A stretch of DNA of 64,000 bases from Adiantum capillus-veneris (taxonomy: Eukaryota; Streptophyta; Polypodiopsida; Polypodiales; Pteridaceae), in assembly GCA_014529385.2 (NCBI GenBank), contig CM043954.1, positions 98,292,747-98,356,746 on the forward strand. Reading direction: 5' to 3'. Position numbers and translations under genes: made by a program. Below, piece by piece: positions 51,349 to 62,465 of this stretch (position 1 is its first letter; every line of letters begins with the position of its first letter). Below the pieces are notes generated by a model. That model was not told the origin of the DNA and did not search any database. It was given only the letters and a program-made list of their open reading frames with translations.

Positions 51349-52773
51349 CCCCTCAATGCCCCACTACATGAACTCAAGCGATGGAGCATAATAAAGTTGT
51401 AGGCGAAGCGAGTCTCCGAGTATTTGAGAAGAGCTAGCTGTGACCTCTTTGAAAATTCAGCCCTCACCTATTTAGAGAAATCAAGTTTCAACATTTAAAA
51501 CGAGAGATTCGAATTGAAATAAGATTGGTTAACACTTAATGGTTACCTTTTCATGATTATTGACAAAAGTCACCATTGAATTCGCATGCTCAATGACGGA
51601 GGGAAAGCCATTCCAAGGCGCCTATATCTTTGAGAAGCTTGTTGAGGCAATGAGCCATGCAATATGTGACCGTGGTTTGTGGATAAAGGGATTCAATGAT
51701 GGCTCCGGCGGCACGATTGCTATTTTCTCCATCGGTGATGATGGCAATGACATCATGCTTTCCCTCCATCCACTCCGATGCAAGTACTTGCGCACTCTTC
51801 CTGGTCCCCGATGCATCATGGGAGTCAATGAAATACATCTCCCCCCGAGAATATGCCACCACGCCATGAATGGAGCGGCGACCGGTATCACTCCACCCAT
51901 CCACAATGAGAGATACCCCATTCTTCTTCCATGAAGCCCTTGTGGATGCACATGCTGCCTCCACCATGATTTTCTCCCTATCAAGAAGAGTGGTGTGCAA
52001 GCTCTCCGAAGAGGGAGGGACATATGTGGGTCCAAACTCTCTGATCTTCCGTGCCATTTCTTTAAAATATGGAGATCTTTTATGTCAAAAAAAAAGTGTA
52101 AATGAGACTTGAGTGATATACATTGTATAAACTAAAGATTAAAGCTTAGCTTGGCTTACTGCGCTGCATTGAAAGCAATATGGTCGTGGTAGAAAAATCT
52201 TGCTACGGCGACATCTACCTCCTCTTTCAAGGCCGGTTTCCAACTATCTCCAAGAGTTGCTTGCCGCTTGGGTGGACGAAAATGAGGGACAGATGACGAT
52301 GAAGGGTTGGTAGAGAGTGGAGGTGGACGGTCACCGTCGGTGCCGGATGATGCCAAAGAAGGGGATGCCGATGCTCGGATGAAAGCCGCCGTGGCCATCT
52401 CCCTCGGATTCACCGTCCGACGCTTGGTATGATTCTTCTTGGCTTCTTTTATATCCGCAAGAGTCTTCTCAAAGTTTAGGAGCTTTTGCTTCTCCTCTTC
52501 TGAGCTGGTTTGCGGGCAAAATTGAACTTGATGTCCTTTTTCGTGAAGGAAGTGGGCGCGCAACTTCCTCACGAAACCATTGCGCTCGTAGCCACAACGG
52601 CGGCACTTCCACGGCTTGCTTCCACCTCCAACACCGGACTTGGGAGCAATCACCTCATTCCACCATGTCCATGTGAAGTCGGCGGAGGAAGCGGGTTGAG
52701 AAGCGGCGGCGGTGCCGGAGGAAGGAGAAGAAGGAGGGCTTAGAGAAGCTTGGGATCCATCTTGAGATGCCAT
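51349..52773 (-). pseudogene. hAT transposase, N-terminal half (BED finger and DUF659-type core)
   Basis: Start MASQDGSQAS at 52773. Exon 1 (52773-52160) encodes a Ser-rich N-terminus, then a BED-type finger (WKCRRCGYERNGFVRKLRAH with a later HEKGH) that would bind transposon ends. The intron 52159-52077 splices FNAAQ to SPYFKEM. Exon 2 (52076-51547) holds the DUF659/hAT core: SLIVDGWSDTGRRSIHGVV (first catalytic Asp region), VIAIITDGENSNRAAGA, CMAHCLNKLLKDIG. A one-base shift near 51605 is needed to go from ALEWLS to VIEHANSMVTFVNNHEK. Exon 3 starts at 51467 (VRAEFSKRSQLALLKYSETR) and is cut by the LTR. The dimerisation C-terminus is missing, so it is inactive. Confidence 0.82.
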
Positions 52774-53159
52774 TGATGATAGATATTACAGAAGGGTTGA
52801 AGAGAAGGAAAGAGGAGTAGGAGAAAGCTTGATGGGAGAGAGAGAGAGAGAGAGGAACTTCAATGGGAACTGCAAGTCTTCAAGGAAGTGGCCTTGAGCC
52901 TTGAGGCTTGGGTATGATAGTAGATACTATGAGGCTATGAGCCTTGAGGCTTGGAGGTGGGTGCTCTTAAGTAGAAAGAGCTCCCCCCAAACTCGGGGTT
53001 TGAACTTTGAATTTGAAATTTGAAAGGCCCCCCAAAAGTGGGATTTTGAAATTTGAAATTCCCCCCAAAAGGGTGCTTTTGAAATTTGAACCCCCCCCCC
53101 CAAAAAAAAAGTGGGCGCTTAAAAACTTTTTGAAATTTGAATGGCTGCAGCCCCGCCCC

Positions 53160-53312
53160 CTGCCCACGTCCCATCCGAGTTGGTCACCGGGGACCCGCGT
53201 CCCGGGACCCGTCCCCTGTGAGGGACGTCCCCACGTCCCAAAAACCGGTCCCCGTTTGCGTCCCGGCGTCCCCCGTCCCGTCCCCGCATAAAAGGGCCGC
53301 GTCCCCCTGTCC
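53160..53312. repeat. hAT subterminal GGGACG repeats
   Basis: CGTCCC/CGTCCCC words (GGGACG on the minus strand) occur about ten times in 150 bp, with CCGCATAAAAGGGCCGCG near the tip. Such motif clusters are transposase binding sites at hAT ends. Confidence 0.65.
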
Positions 53313-53317
53313 CCTAT

Positions 53318-53725
53318 TTCTATGCCAAAGACTAGCGCCCCTTTCGGTATTTCTTTTTGTATTAGTGTGTGTTAAAAGTAGAAGAGAGTGGGTAGGTGCT
53401 CACTCTCAGTCTCTACGTCCAGATGCTCTGAGAAGTGAGGCCTAGCCCACTTATTTATTGATACAAGGGATGCCCAAAAGTAGAGCCCCAAAATCAAAAG
53501 CTTAAAAGCTTCTAAAAATAAAGCAATAAGTGAAAAGTTGCCATTGATTTTTCAGCCAGCGTAAAAGTCGGAAATCCAAACAGCAAGCCAGGCCCGCAGC
53601 TCCACGAATTGCGTCGCAAATTCCGGTATTTCCGTACGGCAATCTGTCAACACTTTTTGCGGGTCCATATTGCCATGTGTCAGTGTGTGTCCCTGGGTCT
53701 GCTGCCACATCACCCATTTGTGACA
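53318..53725 (-). repeat. C5 3' LTR, right of the hAT insertion
   Basis: From CCAAAGACTAGCGCCCCTTTC to the complement of TGTCACAAATGGGTGATGTG at 53725. Preceded on the minus strand by the C polypurine tract (complement of TACCCCCCTCTTG). Confidence 0.82.
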
Positions 53726-54290
53726 TACCCCCCTCTTGAAAGCATTGTAATCGCCCTTGATTACGCCTGCAAAACAGACAGAGGCCATAAACTGTCTTAG
53801 CAGACACTGACTGTTAGTACCGACGCACTAGGAACAACACATATACCAATCGACAGTTACATCACAAGACATCATAGGACATCACATGACAAATCACATT
53901 CAAATACAAAACAAATCTTAGACCATATTAATTGGCAACGTATTTAGCAATAGCATCTAGATCCAGTCGGGACCTCACAGATGCCCGATTAACTAATCCA
54001 TATTGCAATCATGTCTATAGAGATTTATGAGACCGAAATGCTGTAGTCATTTCATCTATCAGCTCCTGCACTCAAACAAGTCAAGTACAAATCAATCAGT
54101 ATAATTTTCATTATCGGGAATTCCAGTTCATGAAGTCATACAGCAGACTACTGTCAGCCCAACAGTATCCCTGAAACCCAAAGGGACATCAGTGACTCTA
54201 CATAAAAAATCGGGGCAATCTGTTGATAAAGGAGAGGAGTGACTCCTCTCTTGTGCAAACCCACTGAACTAGATTCGACCATGCTGAAAT
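53726..54290 (-). other. C5 3' untranslated region
   Basis: Inverted match to 40951-41517 of C1, including the GATTAATCGGGCATC-like block. No coding sequence. Confidence 0.72.
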
Positions 54291-54398
54291 TGGGATTCTA
54301 TCGGAGTAGACTATCTGAATGCTTCAAGGTAAAGGTTCACAATTTGAGGAGTATCTGCTAGGTCCTCCTCCTCCATCCACTTCACATCCAATGCAGAA

Positions 54399-54945
54399 TG
54401 TAGCAGGACATACAATTGGACAGTGGGTTACACTGGGACTGGTTCACACTGGACGGACCTTGGTCTGGGAGTGAACCACGTGTACCTACCTACGACCGAC
54501 GGTGGTCTAGTGGACCTCGTGGCCAGGTCACCACATGGCTGACATTTATGAGCCGTTGGTGGCTCTTTACGGTGGTACATATGAGTAGTAGCGGTTGGTG
54601 ATCATCATCTTCTTCTTCACCTTTGGTCCAACATCGTTCGGGAGGTAAGGAGTCTTACACGGAGCACTGCTTCACCATCCCTGCACATCTGAGCCTCGAC
54701 ACCCCATTTGTACCAGTGAGTCCTGGGCTGGAACTGAGTGCGCAGCCACGCCAGAGTCTGTACATGGTTCTTTGAGGTAGTCGAGTCCACATGTTCTGGT
54801 CCACTGTTGTGTCTCTGTTGTTATCCATTGTTTCTGTGTTTTATTCTGTTTCAGAGAGATTTCATTTGTTTGAGTGAGATTATCACGCACATTGCACTGA
54901 GGGGCACCCACACTCGAGAGAGCACGACACATTATCCGCGCTACA
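54399..54945 (+). repeat. A4 5' LTR
   Basis: 547 bp, TGTAGC...GCTACA. Lacks about 19 bp after the first seven bases relative to the 3' copy. Confidence 0.9.
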
Positions 54946-54958
54946 AGTGCTCTCATTT

Positions 54959-54977
54959 TGGCGATCACGGTGGGACC
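54959..54977 (+). promoter_or_regulatory. A4 candidate primer binding site
   Basis: TGGCGATCACGGTGGGACC, 13 nt after the LTR, the same placement as in A2. tRNA not identified. Confidence 0.45.
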
Positions 54978-55039
54978 TCAACTGAAATCTCACTCTGTGA
55001 GGTGCAAATCTTGAAGCTAGTTAGGTTTATCTAGCTTCG

Positions 55040-55310
55040 CCTACCTTCGCCAACCTTGCCTTGGACTGTTCTCCTCTCGCCTGGTCCAACTGGTCTAGTC
55101 CCCTCTCGCCTGGTCCAATTGGTCTAGTCCTTTCCCGCCCTAGTCCAACCTGTCCTCGTCCCTGGTCTAGACCTTCTCGACCCTGGTCTAGTCCTCCTCG
55201 TGCCTAGTCTCGTCCCTAGTCCACTCGTCCCTAGTCCAGCCGGGTCTAGTCACTTACCTGGTCTGGTCTGGTGGAGTCTAGACCTGTCACAAGTTTTCTT
55301 GCCCCAAGCT
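55040..55310 (+). repeat. A4 leader, TGGTCCAACTGGTCTAGTC repeats
   Basis: CTGGTCCAA(C/T)TGGTCTAGTCC occurs twice almost identically near 55080-55130, and shorter variants continue to 55270. Shared with A1, A2 and A3. Confidence 0.8.
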
Positions 55311-55332
55311 TGGTTGGACTGGTGGTCACTGC

Positions 55333-58300
55333 ATGACACATACAAGGAGGTCAGTCGAGCGTCAAAAGGCACTACTGAGCCCTCTGAAGTACTATCATAG
55401 AAGACGACCTTTGACACCTTGTAGAAATCCTTCAACCTCATCACCTATACCTCCACATACCACATCACCCATTCCTTCATCAGGTTCCCCATCTTCCCGA
55501 TCACCTTCTCCAATAAAGCTCTCTCCTATTCTGATACAGCAAGCTATAGAGCGACAGGCTCAGCAAGGAATCATGGAGCCACTAGCTAGTGTTTTGGCCA
55601 AGGTAAACATCAAGTTCCCTACCTTCAAAGGGATTTCTTCAGAAGATGCTGACGACCATGCAAGAAGATTTGTATCTCTCTGTAGGGGACGTGGTCTGAA
55701 CAGAGAAGATGCTTATTTGGTACTATTTCCATCCACCCTGGATGGCCTAGCAGATAAATGGTACAGTCAATTTGCAGAGAACGAACTTGGGCAGCCTTAA
55801 GACAACACTTCTGTGCAGCTTTCAGGCCGGGTGACTACCAGGAGAAGGTGTTGGATGAGTTGGCCAACATGGTGCTCAAGCCTGAGGAGACTTTTGCAGA
55901 GCTTATGACTAAAACTAAGTCGCTGGTGGCCAAGCTCCCCCAACAACCCGGTGAATTCATGGTTAAAAAGTGGGTGGAGAAGGCGCTTCCCAAAACTTCT
56001 CAACAAAAACTCCGAGAGAGTCTCCGACCCGACGCCACTCTCGAGGAGTTCATCGCAGCTGATACAAGGATAGAGGGGGCTAGGAAGCTGTTCAACAACT
56101 CTCCTCACATAGAAACTCCCTCTGTGTTCTTGGAAGGTAGTCCTGCTGATCCTTTAACTTCTTTACGCAGGGAACTGGAATCCCTAAAGTTACAGGGAGC
56201 TCTTCAAGAGGAGAGGTCCTTCTCTCTTAGACAAGAGAAGCCTCCAAATCATGAGGCATTGGAACAGATTAAGCGCGAGCTAGAAGAGCTCAAGTGTCAG
56301 CAAGAGACTAAGGCTACGGTTTGGTGTAGCTCATGCCGCTCTCCAGGGCACCCTCCGCAGGAATGCCCCCTTCGGGTTTACTGCCACTTCTGTGAAAAAT
56401 CTGGACATGAGGACAAGGATTGTTACTACCTAAAGGGATTGCACAAAATACAGCAAAGTCTTGGTCCTTCTCTCCAACAAGGGTTAGCACCATCATCCAA
56501 CATGGTTTCCCACTACGGCCATCCCAACTACATCCCACCTTTGCTCAATACCCCTGCTGTCCAAGGTATGTCAAGTACTTTCCCGACTCAAAGTTTTTAT
56601 AATGCTAATGCCACCTCAACCCCTTAGAGCTTCTACATTTCAGCCTCCAACTCCATGCAGCAACCACCTCATCCCCCGTTTCGTCCTTCCAATCGGCCCA
56701 TACTCTGCTACAGATGCGGAGAGTATGGGCATTATCAGAGCAAATGCCCTCTGCCAGAAGGCTCTTCTCCGTGCCAACTTTGCCCTGAGGCTCAGGATCA
56801 CTACACTAAGGATTGTCCAAAACAACACGCCTCTACCTCTGCGAGCCCAAGTCAGAGCCAACCTGAATTCACCTTTCCCAAGATCAATTTGATAGCAGTT
56901 AGTACCAACCCCAAGCCACCCCTTTCTGCCCATATGATTGCCTCTCAAGACAAGTTGCAGCTGGTAGAGGAGCCAGCTGGTGTCCTCACACGAGCTCAGA
57001 GGACAGCCCTCGGCCTCAATCTTCCAACAGGTACAGCCCTTTCCTCTCCAATGCCTACACCTCCTCCAGCAGCTGACATGCCATCCCCTAGTGCTAAGAA
57101 AGGATCTTTTACTATGATCTCCGATATTGGTGGGGCTTTCTTAGAAGCAGTTGCTGACTTACAAAAGATCAAAGTACCAGAGGAACAACAACGGGTAGAA
57201 AAAGAGAAGCATACAGCAGAGACAGTCTTGAAGAACACTTTCCAACAAGTGTCCCTCTATGACATGCTTCGACTAGATGCGAGTTTCAGAAGTGACACCC
57301 TTGCAGTTATTCAGTCACTTTACCCTGGAGCAGGTCCTAGTGGCGGGCACCTCCCAGTGCGACAGTCAGAGTCCTATATGATATCCAATCCTGCTGCTCC
57401 ACTCACTGATTATAGAAGCCCTCGCCTGACAGTGTCCGTTTTAGGTCGGCAATTCTCAGGAGTGATAGTGGATGGTGGATCTGGCATCAACCTGATGCCC
57501 GAGTTCACTATGTTAGCTCTAGGTCTACAGCCTACTCGCCCTGCTCCCTTCACGGTTACATTGGCCGACCAGCGGACAGTCTACCCAATGGGCATAGTGG
57601 ATAATGTGCCTCTGCAGGTACAAGACTTTACTTTTAACTTGGATTTTGTGGTGGTTCGTCTTCCCCAGGTTGAGGGCGGATTTCCCTTGCTTATTGGAAG
57701 ACCATGGCTGCGACACACTAAAGCACTCCACGATTGGGGAAATGATGCAATGTGGATACATAATTCTGGCTCCTCGATGCAACCCATTCTCTTAGAAGGT
57801 GGTATGGATCCCGTGGTGCAACATAGTTCTTTGTCCTTAGCAACCAGCCTCGAATTGGAACAACCTACTCCACCTGACGGGTCATATGAGGATCTGTTGG
57901 AATGGTTGGATGCTACCAAATCTATGCCCTGTTTTGGAGTTTCAATTCACTCTTTGCTTGAAGGTACACCCTCTTCCAATGTTTCCAAGGTAACTAAACC
58001 TTATGAGCCACATGAGCCAGCTCAAGAGTTGAAGGTCACAGAAGATACTCCTGATGCGCTCTTGGTGAAAGCCCTCTTGATAAAAGCAGTTGAATTTGGA
58101 AAGCCAAGGAAAAAGTATATAAGCAAAAAGAAATCTCCCCTACAGGAGTTAAACCCCCTTCAAACATCAGCCCCATTGGTGTCTGCTTCTCCAACCAGAA
58201 CGAAGCTAACCTCTGTGTCTAGCCAACTCCCTTCACAGAGCAGGTCCTGCTTGATGTGCTGGATGAATTCCCTACTCCTGCTCGTTGTCTTGCTGAGAAT

Positions 58301-58598
58301 AGTTGGTTCTGTCCTCAACCTGCACTTTCATAATGCTCTGACCTTCCTCGCCCTTACCAACACACCTTCGTCCCTACCCACCCCCTCACACACCCTCGCC
58401 CCTACCCTCCCCCTCGCCCCTACCCACCCTCCCCCTTCCCCTCGCCCCTACCCTCCCGCTCTCGCCCCTACCCACCCTCTCCCTTCCCCTCGCCCCTACC
58501 CACCCCCTCAGCCCCCCTCACCCCTACCCTCCCCCTCTCGCCCCTACCCACCCCCTCTCGCCCCTACCCACCCTCTCCCCCCCCTCGCCCCTATCTAG
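55333..58598 (+). pseudogene. A4 Gag-protease, four CCHC knuckles, frame running into the minisatellite
   Basis: ATG at 55333 (MTHTRRSVERQ). Ser/Pro-rich N-terminus, then the capsid-like VNIKFPTFKGISSEDADDHA. A frameshift falls near 55790 and an in-frame TAG at 56625-56627; otherwise it is open to 58598. Four knuckles: CSSCRSPGHPPQEC, CHFCEKSGHEDKDC, CYRCGEYGHYQSKC and CQLCPEAQDHYTKDC, all with CCHC ligands; knuckle 4 has x5 before His. The protease has GVIVDGGSGINLMPEF and GGFPLLIGRPWLRH. From about 58340 the frame translates the C-rich repeat as Pro-rich LAPTHP units and ends there. In A2 a linker leads to RT here; A4 has lost all of it. With two lesions it is formally broken, but it is the best-kept gag of the family. 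Confidence 0.8.
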
Positions 58599-58640
58599 CC
58601 CTTCCCACCCTTGCCCCTATCTAGCCCTCCCCACCCCTCT
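58340..58640. repeat. C-rich minisatellite, CTCGCCCCTACCCACCC type
   Basis: About 300 bp of CTCGCCCCTACCCACCCTCTC-like units inside A4, between the protease frame and the 3' untranslated region. It lies inside a bounded, duplicated-flank element, so the repeat travels with family A. Confidence 0.9.
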
Positions 58641-58993
58641 CAGGTTCAGCAAGTTTCCCCCACCTTGCATGATCGGCTCCATTCACTTGGTTGCCATCCT
58701 GTTTGCTGTGAAGGCCCTTTCATTCTACCATCATGATGGAGCTTAACCCTATTTGCTGTGTTACTCGGGCTTATGGTAATCCATCTTTTCGAAAGAGTGT
58801 TGTTGCAGAAAAGTATGGCAACTGCAAGCATGGACCAGGCTATGCAATCATACATACTGGTTCCTGCTTAGTTACAAGCTTAAGACGATTGCAATCAAGA
58901 AAGATGTACGGATGCAGTAGCTAGTGGTTTTCCGTCACAGTTTTTTTAGTATTCCTCTCACCGAGACGGTGAGCGATCTCATGGCGGGCAACC
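58641..58993 (+). other. A4 3' untranslated region
   Basis: No ORF recognised. The end, GACGGTGAGCGATCTCATGG followed by CGGGCAACC, precedes the LTR and is matched before the LTR remnant at 15219. There is no classical purine tract, which is unusual for a gypsy element. Confidence 0.55.
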
Positions 58994-59559
58994 TGTAGCA
59001 GGGCTACAGTCACTTCACAGGACATACAGTTGGACAGTGGGTTACACTAGGACTGGTTCACACTGGACGAACCTTGGTCTGGGAGTGAACCACGTGTACC
59101 TACCTACGACCGACGGTGGTCTAGAGGACCTCGTGGCCAGGTCACCACATGGCTGACATTTATGAGTCGTTGGCGGCTCTTTACGGTGGTACATATGAGT
59201 AGTAGCGGTTGGTGATCATCATCTTCTTCTTCACCTTTGGTCCAGCATCGTTCGGGAGGTAAGGAGTCTTACACGGAGCACTGCTTCACCATCCCTGCAC
59301 ATCTGAGCCTCGACACCCCATTTGTACCAGTGAGTCCTGGGCTGGAGCTGAGTGCGCTGCCACGCCAGAGTCTGTACATGGTTCTTTGAGCTAGTCGAGT
59401 CCACATGTTCTGGTCCACTGTTGTGTCTCTGTTGTTATCCATTGTTTCTGTGTTTCATTCTGTTTGAGAGAGTTTTCATTTGTTTGAGTGAGATTGTCAC
59501 GCACATTGCACTGAGGGGCACCCACACTCGAGAGAGCACGACACATTATCCGCGCTACA
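58994..59559 (+). repeat. A4 3' LTR
   Basis: 566 bp, near-identical to 54399-54945. Ends GCTACA, followed by CAGGA. Confidence 0.9.
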
Positions 59560-60095
59560 CAGGATAGTTCTTGAATTTAACCAGAACCACCTAATCACTT
59601 TACCTTTGATCTTTCCATCTTAATGTGCCAGTATCTGTTATGGAACGAGTATCTCCTCGCTTTCCTCCACTTCGGGTTGCTCATCTGGCTCCCCATCATC
59701 GAGCACATCGCCTTTAAAAGCCTTCAAGAGACTCACATGAAAAGCATTGTGAATTCTCCAAGTATCGGGCACCTTCAAATTAAAGGAGACATCATTTATC
59801 TTTTCTTTTATCTAGAAAGGTCCATAGTATCTCATGGTAAGCTTTGGAAAAAGCCGCTCCTTTCCCTTTTTCTTTCTCAAGTGTGCCTTCTCAAAACATA
59901 AGAGCCTCCTTTAATTTCAAATCGCGCGGTGTCGATCTGCTGCCTTCTTGTGTCTTTCCTAAGATTTCTCTAAAGCCTCCCGGACCTTGGCAAAAGCAAT
60001 GTCCAAGTTCCTCGTGTACTGGTCGACTTCAAAAATCTTATCTCTCGTGCTTAGGAAGGGTGGATCCTTCGGAACACCTTCAATAATCTCGGAAA

Positions 60096-60249
60096 GAGAG
60101 TGTAAATGCAGCCCATCTATAAATACTTTGGTTCGAGGGCTGTCGATTAAACTTGCGAAAATTTTCCTGATTTCCTCAAGGCAATGCTCAAAATATATCT
60201 CGAACGCCGAGGTAGGTGAGTGCTAGGAAGACGGGATAGGCCGGCCCGA
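60096..60249. other. Junction between C5 and the A5-linked minisatellite
   Basis: Sequence of unknown origin. C homology stops at 60095 and the repeat starts near 60250. Confidence 0.3.
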
Positions 60250-60600
60250 GGGAGTAGATATGGACGAGATGGGGAGGAGGTTGAGGTGGGTGAGTGGGAG
60301 GGGGTGGGTAGGGGCGAGGGTAGGTGAGGGTAGGGGTGAGGGAGAGAGAGGGGGTGGGTAGGGGCGAGACTAGGGGGAGGGTAGGGACGAGGGAATAGGG
60401 GGTATGGGCGAGTGAGTGGGAGGGGGCGGGTAGGAGCGAGTAGGGGGAGGGTAGGGGCGAGGGCGAGGGCGAGGGCGAGGGCAAGGGGGGGGTGGGTAGG
60501 GGCATAGGATGTGTAGAGGGTGGGCAGGGACAAGAGTCAAAGGGCTGGGAAGGGGTGGAAAGGGGGTGAAGAGGGGTGAGGGAAGGCCACATAGGGGTTG
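60250..60600. repeat. G-rich minisatellite linked to A5
   Basis: GGGTAGGGGCGAGGG units, including four consecutive GAGGGC hexamers near 60458-60482. On the minus strand it lies downstream of A5 protease, the same order as in A4. Confidence 0.88.
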
Positions 60601-60664
60601 TCAAAAGGCAGAAGCAAAAACTAAAGAAAATCCAAACCGTACTTTGTGCTTAGAACCTGCGGCC

Positions 60665-62459
60665 TCAAAGCTTGTTGAAGGCTAGTTCATCAGACTCAAC
60701 CCCCACACTTGCGATCTCCCCACTTGTTGCATCCTTAGGCAAAGATTGAATAGAGACCTCATAACAAGGCATAGACTTGGTAGCTTCCAGCAAATCTTCT
60801 TCTGACCCGTCAAGTAGAGTAGGCTGATTATTTTCAGGGTTTGTTTCTATTGACAAGGAATTATGTTGCACCACTGTATCCACACCTCCTTCAAGTTTAA
60901 TGGGTCTCATTTGGGAGCAAGAAGTATGTATCCACATTGAGTCATTTCCCCAATCATGCAGTGCTTTTGTGTGCCGCAACCATGGTCTACCAATAAGCAA
61001 GGGAAATCCTCCCTCAACCTGTGCAAGACGAACCACAACAAAATACAAACTAAAGGTGAAATCTTGTACCTGCAGAGGCACCTTTTCCACTATGCCCATA
61101 GGGTATACTGTCCTCTGGTCGGTCAATGTTACTCTGAAGGGGGCAGGTCGAGTAGGCTGTAGGCCTAATACATCATAGTGAACCCAGGCATCATGTTGAT
61201 GCCAGATCCACCATCCACAATTACTCCTGAAAATTGCTACGCCAAGACGGACATGGTGAGACGAGGGCTTCTATAATCCGTGAGGGAAGCAGTGTGATGG
61301 GATATCATATAGGACTCAGATGGTTGCACTGGGAGGTGCCCGCCACTAGGACCTGCTCTGGGGTAAAGTGATTGAATACCTGTAAGAATGTCACTTCGAA
61401 AACTCGCATCTAGCCGCAGCATGTCATAGAGCGACACTTGTTGAAAGGTGTTCTTCAAGATTGTCTCTGTTGTAGGCTTTTGTTTTTCTTCCAGTGGCTT
61501 TTCTGGTACCTTGATCTCCTGTAGATCAGCAACCGCTTGCAAGAAGGCTTCATCAATATCCGAGAGCAAAGATTTGGATGCTTGCTTGTCTCTGGGTGAT
61601 GGCTTGTCAGCAGTTGAAGGCAAGGTATCCACTGCTAGGAGAATGTGTGGGGGAGTTAACCAGGCTGAAATGCGAAGACCGAGAGCTGCTCTCTGGGCCC
61701 GAGTGAAGACGCCCGCTGGCTCCTCTATCAACTACAGCTTCTCTTCAGGGGTAATCACATGGACAGAAGGGGGTGGCTGAGGAATGGTGCTAACTGCTAT
61801 CAAATTGAGCTTGAGAAAGGTAAACTCGTTTTGGCTTTGACTTGGGTTTGACTTGTGTTCGAAGCCGTGGATGCACGAAGTTTAGGGCAATCCTTACTGT
61901 CGTGATCCTTCGTTTTAGGGCAATGACGACAAGGAGGGGACCCTTCTGGCAGGGGGCATTTGCTTTGGTAATGACCATATTCCTAGCATCTGTAGCACAA
62001 AATGGGCCGATTCAATGGGCGAGTTGAAGGGCGAGGTGGTCCTTGCTCGTGGTGCATGGAGTTGGAGGTGGAGGCATAGAAGCTTTGAGGGGATGAGCGA
62101 GCATGGGCATGATAAAAGCTCTGAGAGGGAAAAGTACTTTGCATACCTTGCATAGGGGCTGTCAATAAAGGTGGCATGTGGTGTGGATGGCCACAGACAG
62201 AAACCATGTTGGATGCAAGTGTTGGCCCTTGTTGAAGAGTAGGACCAAGACTTTTCTGTATTTGTCGCAATCCCTTGAGGTAGTAGCAGTCCTTGTCCTC
62301 ATGCCCAGACTTTTCACAGAAGTGGCAGTAAACCCGAAGGGGGCATTCATGTGGAGGGTGCCCTGGAGAGTGGCATGAGCTACACCAAACCATAGCCTTA
62401 GTCTCCTGCTGAGACTTGAGCTCTTCTAGCTCATGCTTGATCTATTCCAATGCCTCGTG
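60665..62459 (-). pseudogene. Element A5: gag C-terminus and protease, inverted to A4
   Basis: Minus strand. Knuckles CSSCHSPGHPPHEC and CHFCEKSGHEDKDC (62393-61983), a stop in knuckle 3 (CYRC then TAG), knuckle 4 in another frame, then LLSDIDEAFLQAV and ILKNTFQQVSLYDML (61731-61237). The protease follows with GVIVDGGSGINMM just after a stop, and GGFPLLIGRPWLRH (61126-60665). RT and later domains are missing before the minisatellite, as in A4. It is truncated at 62459 by hAT element 2 inside gag. Confidence 0.78.
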
Positions 62460-62465
62460 ATCATA

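Larger units (their letters stand above)
51348..53317 (-). mobile_element. hAT element 1, 3'-deleted, inserted in the C5 LTR
   Basis: About 1.97 kb between two parts of one C LTR. The right end (minus-strand 5' end) is built of GGGACG/GGGGACG subterminal repeats over about 53160-53312, a usual hAT terminus. The 5' half of a transposase gene follows. The left end lacks a matching terminus, so the 3' half and terminal repeat were lost. The 8-bp duplication is not clear. Confidence 0.72.
54399..59559 (+). mobile_element. Element A4: family A derivative with gag-protease only
   Basis: LTRs at 54399-54945 and 58994-59559. Flanks CAGAA (54394-54398) and CAGGA (59560-59564) fit a target duplication with one change, interrupting C5. 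The interior holds primer site, leader, gag-protease, C-rich minisatellite and a 350-bp 3' region. RT, RNase H and integrase are wholly absent. By eye the LTRs differ at about 14 positions plus one 19-bp gap, so the insertion is fairly young and was probably mobilised in trans. Confidence 0.88.
54291..60095 (-). pseudogene. C5 integrase end and chromodomain-like tail, split by A4
   Basis: Two minus-strand pieces: 60095-59560 (FEIIEGVPKDPPFL, YYGPF, RIHNAFHVSLLKAFKGD, DDGEPDEQPEVEE) and 54398-54291 (the SKWMEEED-type end before the 3' untranslated region). A4 (54399-59559) lies between them at the same codon region, with duplicated CAGAA/CAGGA flanks. Upstream C5 pol is absent beyond 60095. 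Confidence 0.75.

Noticed and set aside
52935..53174. Phe/Lys/Gly-rich minus-strand ORFs
   Set aside because: Low-complexity TTTGAAATTTGAA and C-run sequence upstream of the hAT gene, with no domain.
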